From NCBI RefSeq assembly GCF_000154845.1, contig NZ_DS981459.1, forward strand, positions 1 through 54,210: a DNA stretch of 54,210 bases. The letters are read 5' to 3'. How positions within the stretch are numbered: the stretch's first letter is position 1; every line of letters starts with the position of its first letter. The DNA comes from Phocaeicola coprocola DSM 17136. Lineage in GTDB: Bacteria; Bacteroidota; Bacteroidia; Bacteroidales; Bacteroidaceae. The notes under the pieces were generated by a model, which searched no databases, had not been told where the DNA came from, and saw nothing but the letters and a program-made list of their open reading frames with translations. The translations under genes and the position numbers were made by a program. This document shows positions 7,423-15,019 of this stretch, in pieces.

Positions 7423-8658
7423 ATGAAGAGTACATTTTCAGTAATCTACTACCTCAAGCGTCAGGTAGTGAAAAAGGACGGGACAGTTCCCGTCATGGGA
7501 CGCATCACGGTGGACGGCAGCCAGACACAGTTCAGCTGCAAACTGACTGTCGATCCGAAACTGTGGGACACCAAAGGTGGACGTGTCACGGGCAGAAGCA
7601 CGGCGGCACTCGAAACGAACCGTATGCTTGACAAGATGCGGGTACGCATCAACAGGCATTATCAGGAAATCATGGAGCGTGACAACTTCGTCACGGCGGA
7701 GAAGGTGAAGAACGCCTTTCTCGGACTGGAACACCGCTACCACACGCTGATGCAGGTGTTCCGCCAGCACAACGAGGACTACGAGAAGCAGGTGGAGGCA
7801 GGCATGAAAGCCAAAGGCACGCTGCTGAAGTACCGCACCGTTTACAAGCACATGCAAGAGTTCCTCGACATCCGCTACCATGTGAAGGACATCGCCCTAA
7901 AAGAGCTTACCCCGGCTTTCATCTCCGACTTCGAGATGTTCCTGCGCACGGACAAGCACTGCTGCACCAATACCGTGTGGCTGTACGTCTGCCCGTTACG
8001 GACGATGGTATTCATCGCCATCAACAACGAGTGGCTGACGCGCGACCCGTTCCGCGAGTATGAAATCAAGAAGGAGGAAACAACACGCAGTTTCCTGACC
8101 AAAGATGAGATCCGCCTGCTGATGGAGGGGAAACTGAAAAACGCCAAACAGGAATTGTACCGCGACCTCTACCTGTTCTGCGCCTTCACGGGGCTGTCGT
8201 TCGCGGATATGCGCAACCTTACGGAAGAGAATATCCGCACCTACTTCGACGAACACGAGTGGATAAACATCAACCGCCAGAAAACGGGCGTGGTGTCCAA
8301 CATCCGCCTGCTCGACATCGCCAACCGCATAATCGGCAAATACCGGGGACTGTGCGGGGACGGCAGGATATTTCCCGTTCCGCATTATAACACGTGCCTT
8401 GCCGGTATCCGTGCCGTCGCCAAGCGTTGCGGCATCACCAAGCATATCACGTGGCATCAGAGCCGCCACACGGCAGCCACGACGATATTCCTCTCCAACG
8501 GTGTTCCCATCGAAACGGTCAGCTCCATGCTCGGACACAAGAGCATAAAGACGACGCAGATTTACGCAAAGATAACCAAAGAGAAGCTCAATCAGGACAT
8601 GGAGAACCTTGCCGCAAGATTGAACGGCGTCGAGGAATTTGCAGGTTGCACCATCTAA
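7423..8658 (+). CDS. intDOT: Tyrosine recombinase IntDOT (ICE integrase)
   Basis: 411-residue tyrosine recombinase that integrates and excises the ICE. I start at the ATG at 7423 (MKSTFSVIYYLKRQVVKKDG). An in-frame upstream ATG adds 26 low-quality residues, and 411 is the length known for IntDOT. An N-terminal arm-binding domain and SAM-like core-binding domain precede the catalytic domain. The usual first catalytic Arg of the box is Ser259 (FTGLSFADM) while Arg247 is present (ELYRDLY). The remaining catalytic residues are a Lys near 287 (NRQKTG), His345 and Arg348 (HQSRH), His372 (LGHKS) and the nucleophile Tyr381 (TQIYAKI). The Ser substitution is a hallmark of the CTnDOT family and places this element there firmly. 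Confidence 0.95.
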   Translation: MKSTFSVIYYLKRQVVKKDGTVPVMGRITVDGSQTQFSCKLTVDPKLWDTKGGRVTGRSTAALETNRMLDKMRVRINRHYQEIMERDNFVTAEKVKNAFLGLEHRYHTLMQVFRQHNEDYEKQVEAGMKAKGTLLKYRTVYKHMQEFLDIRYHVKDIALKELTPAFISDFEMFLRTDKHCCTNTVWLYVCPLRTMVFIAINNEWLTRDPFREYEIKKEETTRSFLTKDEIRLLMEGKLKNAKQELYRDLYLFCAFTGLSFADMRNLTEENIRTYFDEHEWININRQKTGVVSNIRLLDIANRIIGKYRGLCGDGRIFPVPHYNTCLAGIRAVAKRCGITKHITWHQSRHTAATTIFLSNGVPIETVSSMLGHKSIKTTQIYAKITKEKLNQDMENLAARLNGVEEFAGCTI

Positions 8659-8669
8659 AAAGAAAAGCC

Positions 8670-9032
8670 ATGAAACGTGACACAATCATCATCGAGGACA
8701 AGGCAGTCAGCGTAACCGGTAACGACGTGTGGATGACCGCCACCGAAATAGCCGGATTGTTCCATACGACCGTCCCGGCAGTGAACGCCGCCATCAGAGC
8801 CGTCCGCAAGTCGGACGTGCTGAACGACTACGAGGTGTGCCGCTACATGCAGCTTGAAAACGGGCTGCACGCGGACGTGTACGCCCTTGAAATCATCATC
8901 CCGGTCGCTTTCAGGGTGAATACCTACAACACCCACCTGTTCCGCACATGGCTGGTGGGAAAGGCACTCTCACAAGAGAAACGGCAGACATACGTGATGT
9001 TCATACAGAACGGAAAAGCCGGGTATTGCTGA
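8670..9032 (+). CDS. RhuM-like / Bro-type small protein
   Basis: 120 residues, starting at the ATG 12 bases after the integrase stop, so probably co-transcribed with it. The first half (VWMTATEIAGLFHTTVPAVN, an HTH-like segment, then AAIRAVRKSDVLNDYEV) resembles the N-terminal part of RhuM-family proteins, which are common accessory genes next to integrases. It continues with CRYMQLENGL and YALEIIIPVAFRVNTYN, matching the conserved RhuM block (usually YNLDVIISVGYRV). It is shorter than full RhuM proteins (over 300 residues), so it is a minimal or truncated version. Function unknown; DNA binding is inferred from the HTH-like segment. Confidence 0.65.
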   Translation: MKRDTIIIEDKAVSVTGNDVWMTATEIAGLFHTTVPAVNAAIRAVRKSDVLNDYEVCRYMQLENGLHADVYALEIIIPVAFRVNTYNTHLFRTWLVGKALSQEKRQTYVMFIQNGKAGYC

Positions 9033-9052
9033 TTGCACATACCCCATAAGAC

Positions 9053-9094
9053 AAGTAAACGGGTAGCACCACAAAAGGTGTCACCCGTTTACTT
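9053..9094. terminator. Bidirectional terminator between convergent genes
   Basis: AAGTAAACGGGT (9053-9064) pairs with ACCCGTTTACTT (9083-9094). The loop contains a nested CACC/GGTG pair (9067-9070 and 9077-9080). The T-run after 9092 serves the plus strand. It separates the RhuM-like gene from the oppositely oriented HTH genes. Confidence 0.8.
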
Positions 9095-9109
9095 TTTCAT
9101 GAAACCGCC

Positions 9110-9415
9110 TCACTCCAGCGGCTTGCGGTAGTTCGCTTCCAGTACCCCGCGCAGCCCCGTTTCCGGGTAAAGCACCTTCCCTCCCAAAAGTATGAAGGGC
9201 AACACGCGGTTGTTGCGGTATTCCTGCAAGGTGCGCCGGCTCACACGGAGCAGTTCCGACACCTCGCCGTCCGTCAGGTAACGTTCCCCGTCCAGCGGAG
9301 GACGGTAGCTTTCCAGAAATGCGGACAGCCATTTCGAGCCTTTGCGCATATCCTGCACCACAGAGGCTATCGGCTCGTCTTCCATCGTAAAAACATCGTT
9401 GTTCTCGTTCATCAT
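9110..9415 (-). CDS. Small helix-turn-helix (excisionase-like) protein
   Basis: 101 residues from the MetMet at 9415. The longer frame to 9478 would overlap the preceding gene and adds an unlikely N-terminus. The C-terminal half is a MerR/excisionase-type winged HTH: RYLTDGEVSELLRVSRRTLQ then EYRNNRVLPFILLGGKVLYP. Such proteins bend DNA in excision complexes or repress promoters. It is the second gene of a two-gene minus-strand unit, 31 bases after its partner. In related elements a pair like this stands opposite the xis2c operon, so a role in regulating excision is plausible but inferred. Confidence 0.7.
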   Translation of the reverse strand: MMNENNDVFTMEDEPIASVVQDMRKGSKWLSAFLESYRPPLDGERYLTDGEVSELLRVSRRTLQEYRNNRVLPFILLGGKVLYPETGLRGVLEANYRKPLE

Positions 9416-9446
9416 AACTTCGGATTCAGTGGGTGAATAAATCAAA

Positions 9447-9746
9447 TCATCTGCCGTGCGGATAGAGCGTGCCGACAAGCGGTATCAGCCGCTTCACCTC
9501 CTCTGGCTTGTAATAGAACCTGCGGTTTATCTGCGAGTAGCCGATAAGCCGCCTGTCACGCAGCGTCTGCAACGTGCGCGGGCTTATTCTCAACTGCCCG
9601 CAGACCTCCTCGCCCGTGAGCCATCTTTCCATGCGCCCCGTGTCGCTTTTGCGCCTCAGGGCGGCGACCTTCTCCGAGAGTGCGCCGAATGCCGCCACCA
9701 TCATCTCGAAAGTCTTTTTCTCGATAGATACTATTTCCATATTCAT
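9447..9746 (-). CDS. Small helix-turn-helix (excisionase-like) protein
   Basis: 99 residues from the ATG at 9746 (MNMEIVSIEKKTFEMM). The longer frame to 9788 is rejected because the -7 element at 9765-9772 lies inside it. A short coiled-coil-like N-terminus (about 10-35) precedes the HTH (RWLTGEEVCGQLRISPRTLQ then TLRDRRLIGYSQINRRFYYK), the same fold as its downstream neighbour and as Xis2c and Xis2d. It is transcribed divergently from xis2c, and the intervening region carries a dyad, so it may be autoregulated from there. Function inferred. Confidence 0.7.
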   Translation of the reverse strand: MNMEIVSIEKKTFEMMVAAFGALSEKVAALRRKSDTGRMERWLTGEEVCGQLRISPRTLQTLRDRRLIGYSQINRRFYYKPEEVKRLIPLVGTLYPHGR

Positions 9747-9764
9747 GTCATTTAGAGTTTGCCG

Positions 9765-9772
9765 CAAAGGTA
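9765..9772 (-). promoter_or_regulatory. -7 element of the minus-strand HTH pair
   Basis: Minus-strand TACCTTTG matches TAnnTTTG, 18 bases before the chosen ATG at 9746. It fixes the start codon of that gene. Confidence 0.55.
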
Positions 9773-9864
9773 ACGAAACGGCATACAAGACGTATCGTTT
9801 TCCGCTGAAAGGCTGCCTGTTGCGCCGTTTGACCGGGTTACGGAGCCATCTTCCGCAAAAATCT

Positions 9865-9879
9865 TACGTGAGTCACGTA
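9865..9879. promoter_or_regulatory. Perfect dyad upstream of xis2c, candidate RteC operator
   Basis: TACGTGA-G-TCACGTA is a 7+1+7 perfect palindrome, 69 bases before the xis2c ATG and 92 bases from the divergent -7 element. In CTnDOT the excision operon is activated by RteC binding inverted half-sites upstream of the xis2c promoter. The -7 region here (GAATTTTG, 9912-9919) deviates from consensus and has no clear -33, as expected for an activator-dependent promoter. The operator assignment is inference. Confidence 0.5.
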
Positions 9880-9947
9880 GTGAGTTGTTAAAGCCCCTTT
9901 TGTTTATTGCCGAATTTTGTCGCAGAAACAAAAAGAAAGGACTGAAC

Positions 9948-10310
9948 ATGAAAGTGATAACAATGGAAAGTTCCGCCTACAAGGAGATGATGGCGCAGAT
10001 TGCGAACATCGCAGGGTACATCCGCGAGGCAAGGGACGAGAAGAAACGGAAGCGGGAAACCGAAGACAAGCTGCTTGACACGGCACAGGCGGCGAAGATG
10101 CTCAACGTGAGCAAGCGCACCATGCAGCGTATGCGCACCGACCACCGTATCGAGTATGTGGTGGTACGCGGAAGCTGCCGCTACCGCCTTTCCGAGATAC
10201 TGCGGCTATTGGAGGACAACACAGTAAGGAACGAGGAAGGGACAATAGACACCCTGTTCCACAACCACACGCTGCGCACGGGCGGCAAACCAAAAGGAAG
10301 GAGGACATAG
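9948..10310 (+). CDS. xis2c: Excisionase Xis2c
   Basis: 120-residue basic protein, first gene of the excision operon. Start at the ATG at 9948 (MKVITMESSAYKEMM); the longer frame from 9885 would run through the presumed promoter. A helical, charged N-terminus is followed by a winged HTH (LLDTAQAAKMLNVSKRTMQ, then RMRTDHRIEYVVVRGSCRYR). Xis2c and Xis2d are the recombination directionality factors that, with IntDOT and Exc, cut CTnDOT out of the chromosome. Three bases separate its stop from the next ATG, so translation is likely coupled. Recognition rests on position and fold. Confidence 0.85.
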   Translation: MKVITMESSAYKEMMAQIANIAGYIREARDEKKRKRETEDKLLDTAQAAKMLNVSKRTMQRMRTDHRIEYVVVRGSCRYRLSEILRLLEDNTVRNEEGTIDTLFHNHTLRTGGKPKGRRT

Positions 10311-10313
10311 GTC

Positions 10314-10664
10314 ATGGAACTGCTCACACGAAACAACTTCGAGGGCTGGATGCAGAAGCTGATGGAACGGCTCGACCGTCAGGACGAACTGCTGCTGGCG
10401 ATGAAGGCTGAGGGGAAACAGCCCACTATCACGGAAAGCATCCGCCTTTTCGACAATCAGGATTTGTGCATGTTGCTCCAGATAAGCAAACGCACCCTCC
10501 AACGCTACCGCAGCGTAGGCGCATTGCCCTACAAGACGCTGGGCAAGAAGACCTATTACAGCGAGGAGGACGTGCTGACATTCCTTTCCAACCATATCAA
10601 GGACTTCAAAAAGGAAGATATAGCCTTCTACAAGGCTCGTATCCATAATTTCTTTCATAAATAA
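10314..10664 (+). CDS. xis2d: Excisionase Xis2d
   Basis: 116 residues. An N-terminal helix (NNFEGWMQKLMERLDRQDEL) that may mediate dimerisation precedes the winged HTH (LFDNQDLCMLLQISKRTLQ, then RYRSVGALPYKTLGKKTYY). It is a paralogue of Xis2c and works with it at the att sites during excision. It is located between xis2c and orf3 on one transcript, 20 bases before orf3. Assignment by family resemblance and gene order in the CTnDOT excision operon. Confidence 0.85.
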   Translation: MELLTRNNFEGWMQKLMERLDRQDELLLAMKAEGKQPTITESIRLFDNQDLCMLLQISKRTLQRYRSVGALPYKTLGKKTYYSEEDVLTFLSNHIKDFKKEDIAFYKARIHNFFHK

Positions 10665-10684
10665 CCCATTAAAACATTTTTCAG

Positions 10685-12256
10685 ATGGCAAAGAAAAAAG
10701 ACGAAAAGGACGTGCTGGTAGTCCGTGACGAGAAGACAGGCGAGATCAGCGTGGTAGCCGGGCTGAACGCGGACGGCACACCCAAGCGCACCCCCGCAAA
10801 AGCGGAGAACGCGCAGAGTTTCCTGCAATTCGACCGACATGGCGACGTGCTGGACAACTTCTTCAAGAACTTCTTCCGGCAGTGCAAGGAACCCAGCCGC
10901 TTCGGTTTCTACCGCATTGCGGCAGACCAAGCTGAAAATCTCTTAGAGGTGATGAAGCAACTGCTGAAAGACCCCGAAGCGAACAAGGAGCTGCTCGCCC
11001 CTCACAAGGTGGACACCTCCGACTATGAGAAGAAGGTGCAGGAAGAGATGGCAGCACAACAGACAGAGAAACAAGAACCTCAAAAACAGGAGAACATGGA
11101 ACAACGGAAAGAACAGCAACAGGACAAATCCGAACAGATGCAGGGCAAACGTGGCTACCAGCCCATCGACGAGAGTAAAATCAACTGGCAGGAGCTGGAG
11201 GACAGATGGGGCGTAAAGCGGGACAACCTTGAAAAGTCCGGCGACCTTACGAAGATGCTCAACTATGGCAAGTCCGACTTGGTAAAGGTCAAACCGACCT
11301 TCGGCGGCGAATCATTCGAGCTGGACGCCCGCCTCTCCTTCAAGAAGGACGGTGAGGGAAACATCAGCCTCGTGCCGCACTTCATCCGCAAGGAGCAGAA
11401 GCTGGATGAGTACAAGGAACACAAATTCTCCGACAATGACCGGAAGAACCTCCGCGAAACGGGCAATCTCGGTAGGGTCGTGGACATTGTGGACAGGGAA
11501 ACGGGCGAGATCATCCCCTCCTACATCAGCATCGACCGCAAGACGAATGAAATCACGGACATTCCGGCAAGCAGGGTGCGCATCCCGGAGCGCATCGGCA
11601 AGACGGAAATCACCACGCAGGAGCGGGACATGCTCCGCGCCGGACTGCCCGTACGCGACAAGCTCATCGAGCGCAACGACGGCAGAAAGTTCGTCACCAC
11701 CCTGCAAGTGAACGTGGAGCAGCGCGGCGTGGAGTTCGTGCCGGGAACCGGCAAGTCGCCCCGTACCGCACAGACACAGGAAACCAAAGGCGACACATCG
11801 AAAAGTCAGGCGCAGGGCGGGGAAAATGCCGCACAGACCAAGAAGGAGCAACGCCGCAACACGTGGACGAACGAGGACGGCAGCATCCGCCCCATCAGCA
11901 AATGGAGCGGCGTGAGCTTCACCGACCAGCAGAAAGCCGACTATGTGGCGGGTAAAGCCGTGAAGCTGGAGAACGTGACCGACAAGCAGGGCTTCCATGC
12001 CACGATGTATATCAAGTTCAACCCGGAGAAGGGACGCCCGTACCGCTACGACACGAACCCTGACAATGCACAGCAGGTTGCTCCGTCCAACGAGAGCCGC
12101 ACGCAGGTGGCGGTGAACAACGATGGCAAGACCAACGAGGCTACAAAGAATCTGAGAGAGCCGTTGCAGAAAGGTCAGACCAACCCGAAGGACGCCCGCC
12201 AGCAACAGCAGCAGGAGAAGCCGCAGAAGAAAACGGGCAAGGGCATGAAAATGTAA
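10685..12256 (+). CDS. Orf3 of the excision operon (DUF4099/DUF3945 protein)
   Basis: 523 residues. The N-terminal part (about 1-120) is DUF4099-like (KDVLVVRDEKTGEISVVAGL and DNFFKNFFRQCKEPSRFGFY). A Gln/Glu-rich linker (about 120-160) follows, then DUF3945-type repeats rich in short beta segments (INWQELEDRWGVKRDNLEKS; WTNEDGSIRPISKWSGVSFT). The C-terminus is a low-complexity Gln/Lys tail. Homologues occur beside topoisomerase III genes in most Bacteroidales ICEs, but the biochemical role is unknown. In CTnDOT it is the third gene of the excision operon. The Q-rich linkers suggest a scaffold, which is inference. Confidence 0.8.
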   Translation: MAKKKDEKDVLVVRDEKTGEISVVAGLNADGTPKRTPAKAENAQSFLQFDRHGDVLDNFFKNFFRQCKEPSRFGFYRIAADQAENLLEVMKQLLKDPEANKELLAPHKVDTSDYEKKVQEEMAAQQTEKQEPQKQENMEQRKEQQQDKSEQMQGKRGYQPIDESKINWQELEDRWGVKRDNLEKSGDLTKMLNYGKSDLVKVKPTFGGESFELDARLSFKKDGEGNISLVPHFIRKEQKLDEYKEHKFSDNDRKNLRETGNLGRVVDIVDRETGEIIPSYISIDRKTNEITDIPASRVRIPERIGKTEITTQERDMLRAGLPVRDKLIERNDGRKFVTTLQVNVEQRGVEFVPGTGKSPRTAQTQETKGDTSKSQAQGGENAAQTKKEQRRNTWTNEDGSIRPISKWSGVSFTDQQKADYVAGKAVKLENVTDKQGFHATMYIKFNPEKGRPYRYDTNPDNAQQVAPSNESRTQVAVNNDGKTNEATKNLREPLQKGQTNPKDARQQQQQEKPQKKTGKGMKM

Positions 12257-12267
12257 TCCCGTGTCCG

Positions 12268-12300
12268 CCACTGAATCCAAAATAAAATCCAAAGTATCAA
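12268..12300 (+). promoter_or_regulatory. Leader motif before exc (two tandem partial copies)
   Basis: CCACTGAATCCAAA (12268-12281) and AAAATCCAAAGTATCAA (12284-12300) are two degenerate copies of the tra-leader motif, 17 bases before the exc ATG. Both can pair with the antisense stretch of RteR (14463-14481), the first with one G-U wobble. Confidence 0.5.
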
Positions 12301-12316
12301 CAAAAAAGAAGAAGAC

Positions 12317-14404
12317 ATGAAGACAATCATTGCAGAAAAGCCCTCCGTGGCACGTGAAATCGCCCGCATCGTGGGCGCGACAAAGAGAGAGGAAGGATAT
12401 TTCGAGGGAGGCGGTTATGCCGTGACATGGGCATTCGGACACCTCGTTCAGCTTGCCATGCCCGACGGCTACGGCGTGCGCGGATTTGTCCGTGACAACC
12501 TCCCGATTATTCCCGACACATTCACGCTCGTCCCCCGTCAGGTCAGGACGGAGAAAGGTTACAAGCCCGACAGCGGCGTGGTGTCGCAGATAAAAGTCAT
12601 CAAAAGACTGTTCGACACAAGCGAACATATCATCGTGGCGACCGATGCCGGACGCGAGGGAGAGCTTATCTTCCGCTACCTCTACCACTATACGGGTTGC
12701 ACCACTCCTTTCGTGCGCCTGTGGATCAGCTCTCTCACCGACAAAGCTATCCGCGAGGGACTGCGGAAACTCGAAGACGGCAGCAAATACGACAACCTCT
12801 ACCTCGCCGCCAAAGCGCGGAGCGAATCCGACTGGCTCGTGGGCATCAACGGCACACAGGCGTTATCCATCGCCGCCGGACACGGCACGTATTCCGTGGG
12901 GCGGGTGCAGACACCAACGTTGGCTATGGTATGTGAACGCTACTGGGAGAACCGCCGCTTTACGTCCGAAGCATTCTGGCAGCTCCATATCGCAACGGAC
13001 GGTTGCGACGGCGAAGTCGTGAAATTCTCATCCTCCGAGAAATGGAAAGAGAAAGAACCGGCGATGGAACTATATAATAAGGTAAAGGCGGCAGGTTGCG
13101 CCACTGTCACGAAAGCCGAGCGCAAGGAGAAGACGGAGGAAACTCCCTTGCTCTACGACCTGACCACGCTCCAGAAAGAAGCCAACGCCAAGCACGGCTT
13201 CACGGCGGAACAGACGCTTGAAATCGCGCAGAAACTCTACGAAAAGAAGTTGATAACCTATCCGAGAACGGGAAGCCGCTACATCCCCGAAGACGTGTTT
13301 GCCGAAATTCCCAAACTGCTCGCTTTCATCGGCACACAGCCCGAATGGAAAGACAAGGTGCGGGCAAAAGCCGCCCCGACACGCCGCAGCGTGGACGACG
13401 GCAAGGTGACAGACCACCATGCCCTGCTCGTCACGGGTGAGAAACCGCTCTTCCTCTCCAAAGAGGACAATACCATCTATCAGATGATTGCCGGGCGCAT
13501 GGTCGAGGCATTCTCTGAGAAATGCGTCAAGGATGTGACCACTGTCACGGCGGAATGTGCCGGAGTGGAGTTTACCGTAAAAGGCAGCGTCGTGAAGCAA
13601 ACCGGATGGCGTGCCGTCTATGGCGAGGAAAAAGAGGAAATTACCATCCCCGGCTGGCAGGAAGGCGACACGCTGACACCGAAAGGCTCGTCCATTACCG
13701 AAGGAAAGACCAAACCCAAGCCGCTGCATACCGAAGCCACCCTGCTCTCGGCAATGGAAACGGCGGGCAAGGAAATTGAGGACGACGCACTGCGGCAGGC
13801 GATGAAGGACTGTGGCATCGGTACTCCCGCCACACGCGCCTCCATCATCGAAACGCTTTTCAAGCGCGGTTACATGGAACGCTGCAAGAAGTCGCTTGTT
13901 CCCACCGAAAAAGGACTTGCCCTCAATTCCGTCGTCAAGACGATGCGCATCGCCGATGTTGCCATGACGGGCGAATGGGAAAAGGAGCTGGCGCGTATCG
14001 AGCGCGGGGAACTGTCCGACGACACCTTCCGCAAGGAGATAGAGGCGTACACACGTGAGATAACCTCCGAACTGATCTCGTGCGACAAGCTCTTCGGCAG
14101 CCGTGACTCCGGCTGCGCGTGTCCCAAGTGTGGCACGGGCAGGATGCGGTTCTACGGCAAGGTGGTACGCTGCGACAACACGGAGTGCGGACTGCCCGTG
14201 TTCCGGCTGAAAGCGGGACGCACCCTGTCCGACGATGAAATCAAAGACCTGCTCACCGAAGGGCATACCAAGCTGCTCAAAGGGTTCAAGAGCAAACAGG
14301 GCAAGAGTTTCGATGCTGTTGTCGCCTTTGACGGGGAATATAACACGACTTTTGTGTTCCCGGAGGCTAAAAAGGACAAGAAATTTTCAGGACGGAAGAA
14401 ATAG
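12317..14404 (+). CDS. exc: Exc, topoisomerase III-type excision protein
   Basis: 695-residue type IA topoisomerase of the TopB family. The N-terminal Toprim domain has KTIIAEKPSVAREIARIVG and the acidic triad in ATDAGREGELIFRYL. The catalytic Tyr is near residue 315 in LITYPRTGSRYIPEDV. A C-terminal four-Cys zinc ribbon (CPKCGTGRMRF...CDNTECG) is present. In CTnDOT, Exc is needed for excision in vivo and takes part in activating the transfer genes. It should relax single-stranded or supercoiled DNA at the excision complex or after conjugative transfer. Last gene of the excision operon; the RteR-like gene begins within 20 bases of its stop. Confidence 0.92.
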   Translation: MKTIIAEKPSVAREIARIVGATKREEGYFEGGGYAVTWAFGHLVQLAMPDGYGVRGFVRDNLPIIPDTFTLVPRQVRTEKGYKPDSGVVSQIKVIKRLFDTSEHIIVATDAGREGELIFRYLYHYTGCTTPFVRLWISSLTDKAIREGLRKLEDGSKYDNLYLAAKARSESDWLVGINGTQALSIAAGHGTYSVGRVQTPTLAMVCERYWENRRFTSEAFWQLHIATDGCDGEVVKFSSSEKWKEKEPAMELYNKVKAAGCATVTKAERKEKTEETPLLYDLTTLQKEANAKHGFTAEQTLEIAQKLYEKKLITYPRTGSRYIPEDVFAEIPKLLAFIGTQPEWKDKVRAKAAPTRRSVDDGKVTDHHALLVTGEKPLFLSKEDNTIYQMIAGRMVEAFSEKCVKDVTTVTAECAGVEFTVKGSVVKQTGWRAVYGEEKEEITIPGWQEGDTLTPKGSSITEGKTKPKPLHTEATLLSAMETAGKEIEDDALRQAMKDCGIGTPATRASIIETLFKRGYMERCKKSLVPTEKGLALNSVVKTMRIADVAMTGEWEKELARIERGELSDDTFRKEIEAYTREITSELISCDKLFGSRDSGCACPKCGTGRMRFYGKVVRCDNTECGLPVFRLKAGRTLSDDEIKDLLTEGHTKLLKGFKSKQGKSFDAVVAFDGEYNTTFVFPEAKKDKKFSGRKK

Positions 14405-14420
14405 TATTAACTTTGCCACT

Positions 14421-14512
14421 TGTTCAGAGTAATGAATTGTTCTTCGATACCGGATTACACTCATACTTTGGATTTAGTGGTGGCACTCGGAGGGATACCG
14501 AGTGCCTTTTTC
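14421..14512 (+). ncRNA. rteR: RteR small RNA
   Basis: A -7 element TAACTTTG (14408-14415, overlapping the end of the exc region) predicts a start near 14421. A perfect intrinsic terminator ends the RNA at about 14512, so the transcript is roughly 92 nt. RteR is known in CTnDOT as a small RNA of about this size encoded directly downstream of exc that lowers tra expression. Position, size and terminator agree. Bases 14463-14481 are the reverse complement of ACCACTAAATCCAAAGTAT, a leader motif repeated before exc, the DUF1896 gene, mobA, traE, traI and traN. The -33 is weak (TTTTC at 14384-14388). No ORF with a plausible start is inside. Confidence 0.8.
14482..14511 (+). terminator. RteR intrinsic terminator
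   Basis: GGCACTCGG (14482-14490) and CCGAGTGCC (14498-14506) form a perfect 9-bp GC-rich stem with a 7-base loop, followed directly by TTTTT. Confidence 0.9.
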
Positions 14513-14549
14513 TTCCTTTTTCCAACCGATTATCCCGTTAATTATCAAT

Positions 14550-14566
14550 CCGCTAAATCCAAAGTA
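14550..14566 (+). promoter_or_regulatory. Leader motif abutting the DUF1896 start codon
   Basis: CCGCTAAATCCAAAGTA directly precedes the ATG at 14567. The mobA leader shares 24 contiguous bases with this site. It is complementary to RteR 14465-14481 with one G-U wobble, and also lies only 69 bases downstream of that arm in cis. Confidence 0.55.
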
Positions 14567-15019
14567 ATGAACAACAAGAAGAAAAACGAGGGTCAGACCG
14601 ACTTTTCCTATTACGGTCTGTACCTGCTGGACTATCTCCGCACGAACAAGTTTGAACAGGCTGACGACACCGCTTTCATACGGGAACGGGCCGACCGTGC
14701 CGCCGAAACGTATGAGAGGGCACGGCTTGAAGGCTATCCCGCCGATGGTGCGCAGGAACTGGCGATGGACACGCTGCTGCGCGGGCTGCATTATTCCCGT
14801 TACGCCATCCTCCGCGAAGTCGTGGAAAACGAGTTTGCCGATGAAGTGCCGGAAGAGAAGCGTGAAGCCTTTGTCCTGAAACTGCTGCCGCTTGTCGGCA
14901 ACGTGTTCTCCGTCTATGACCTCTCGGATGACAATTTCGCCCTGTCTTCCGATTACGACCTGCTCTACACGGAGCTGACGGGAGCAACCGTCCTTTACTT
15001 AGACGAATATGGCGTTTAA
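14567..15019 (+). CDS. DUF1896 family protein
   Basis: 150 residues, starting at [20 protein letters not shown]. The longer frame from 14420 is rejected because it would be encoded by the RteR RNA and its terminator. An acidic, helical, soluble protein ([60 protein letters not shown]). DUF1896 proteins are almost always encoded just before a very large methylase-helicase gene in Bacteroidales ICEs, as here, where the two overlap by 11 bases. The coupling implies joint function, but none is established. Confidence 0.8.
   Translation: MNNKKKNEGQTDFSYYGLYLLDYLRTNKFEQADDTAFIRERADRAAETYERARLEGYPADGAQELAMDTLLRGLHYSRYAILREVVENEFADEVPEEKREAFVLKLLPLVGNVFSVYDLSDDNFALSSDYDLLYTELTGATVLYLDEYGV

Noticed and set aside
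14420..14566. 49-residue N-terminal extension of the DUF1896 protein
   Set aside because: It would be read from the RteR RNA and through its terminator; the ATG at 14567 follows the standard leader motif.
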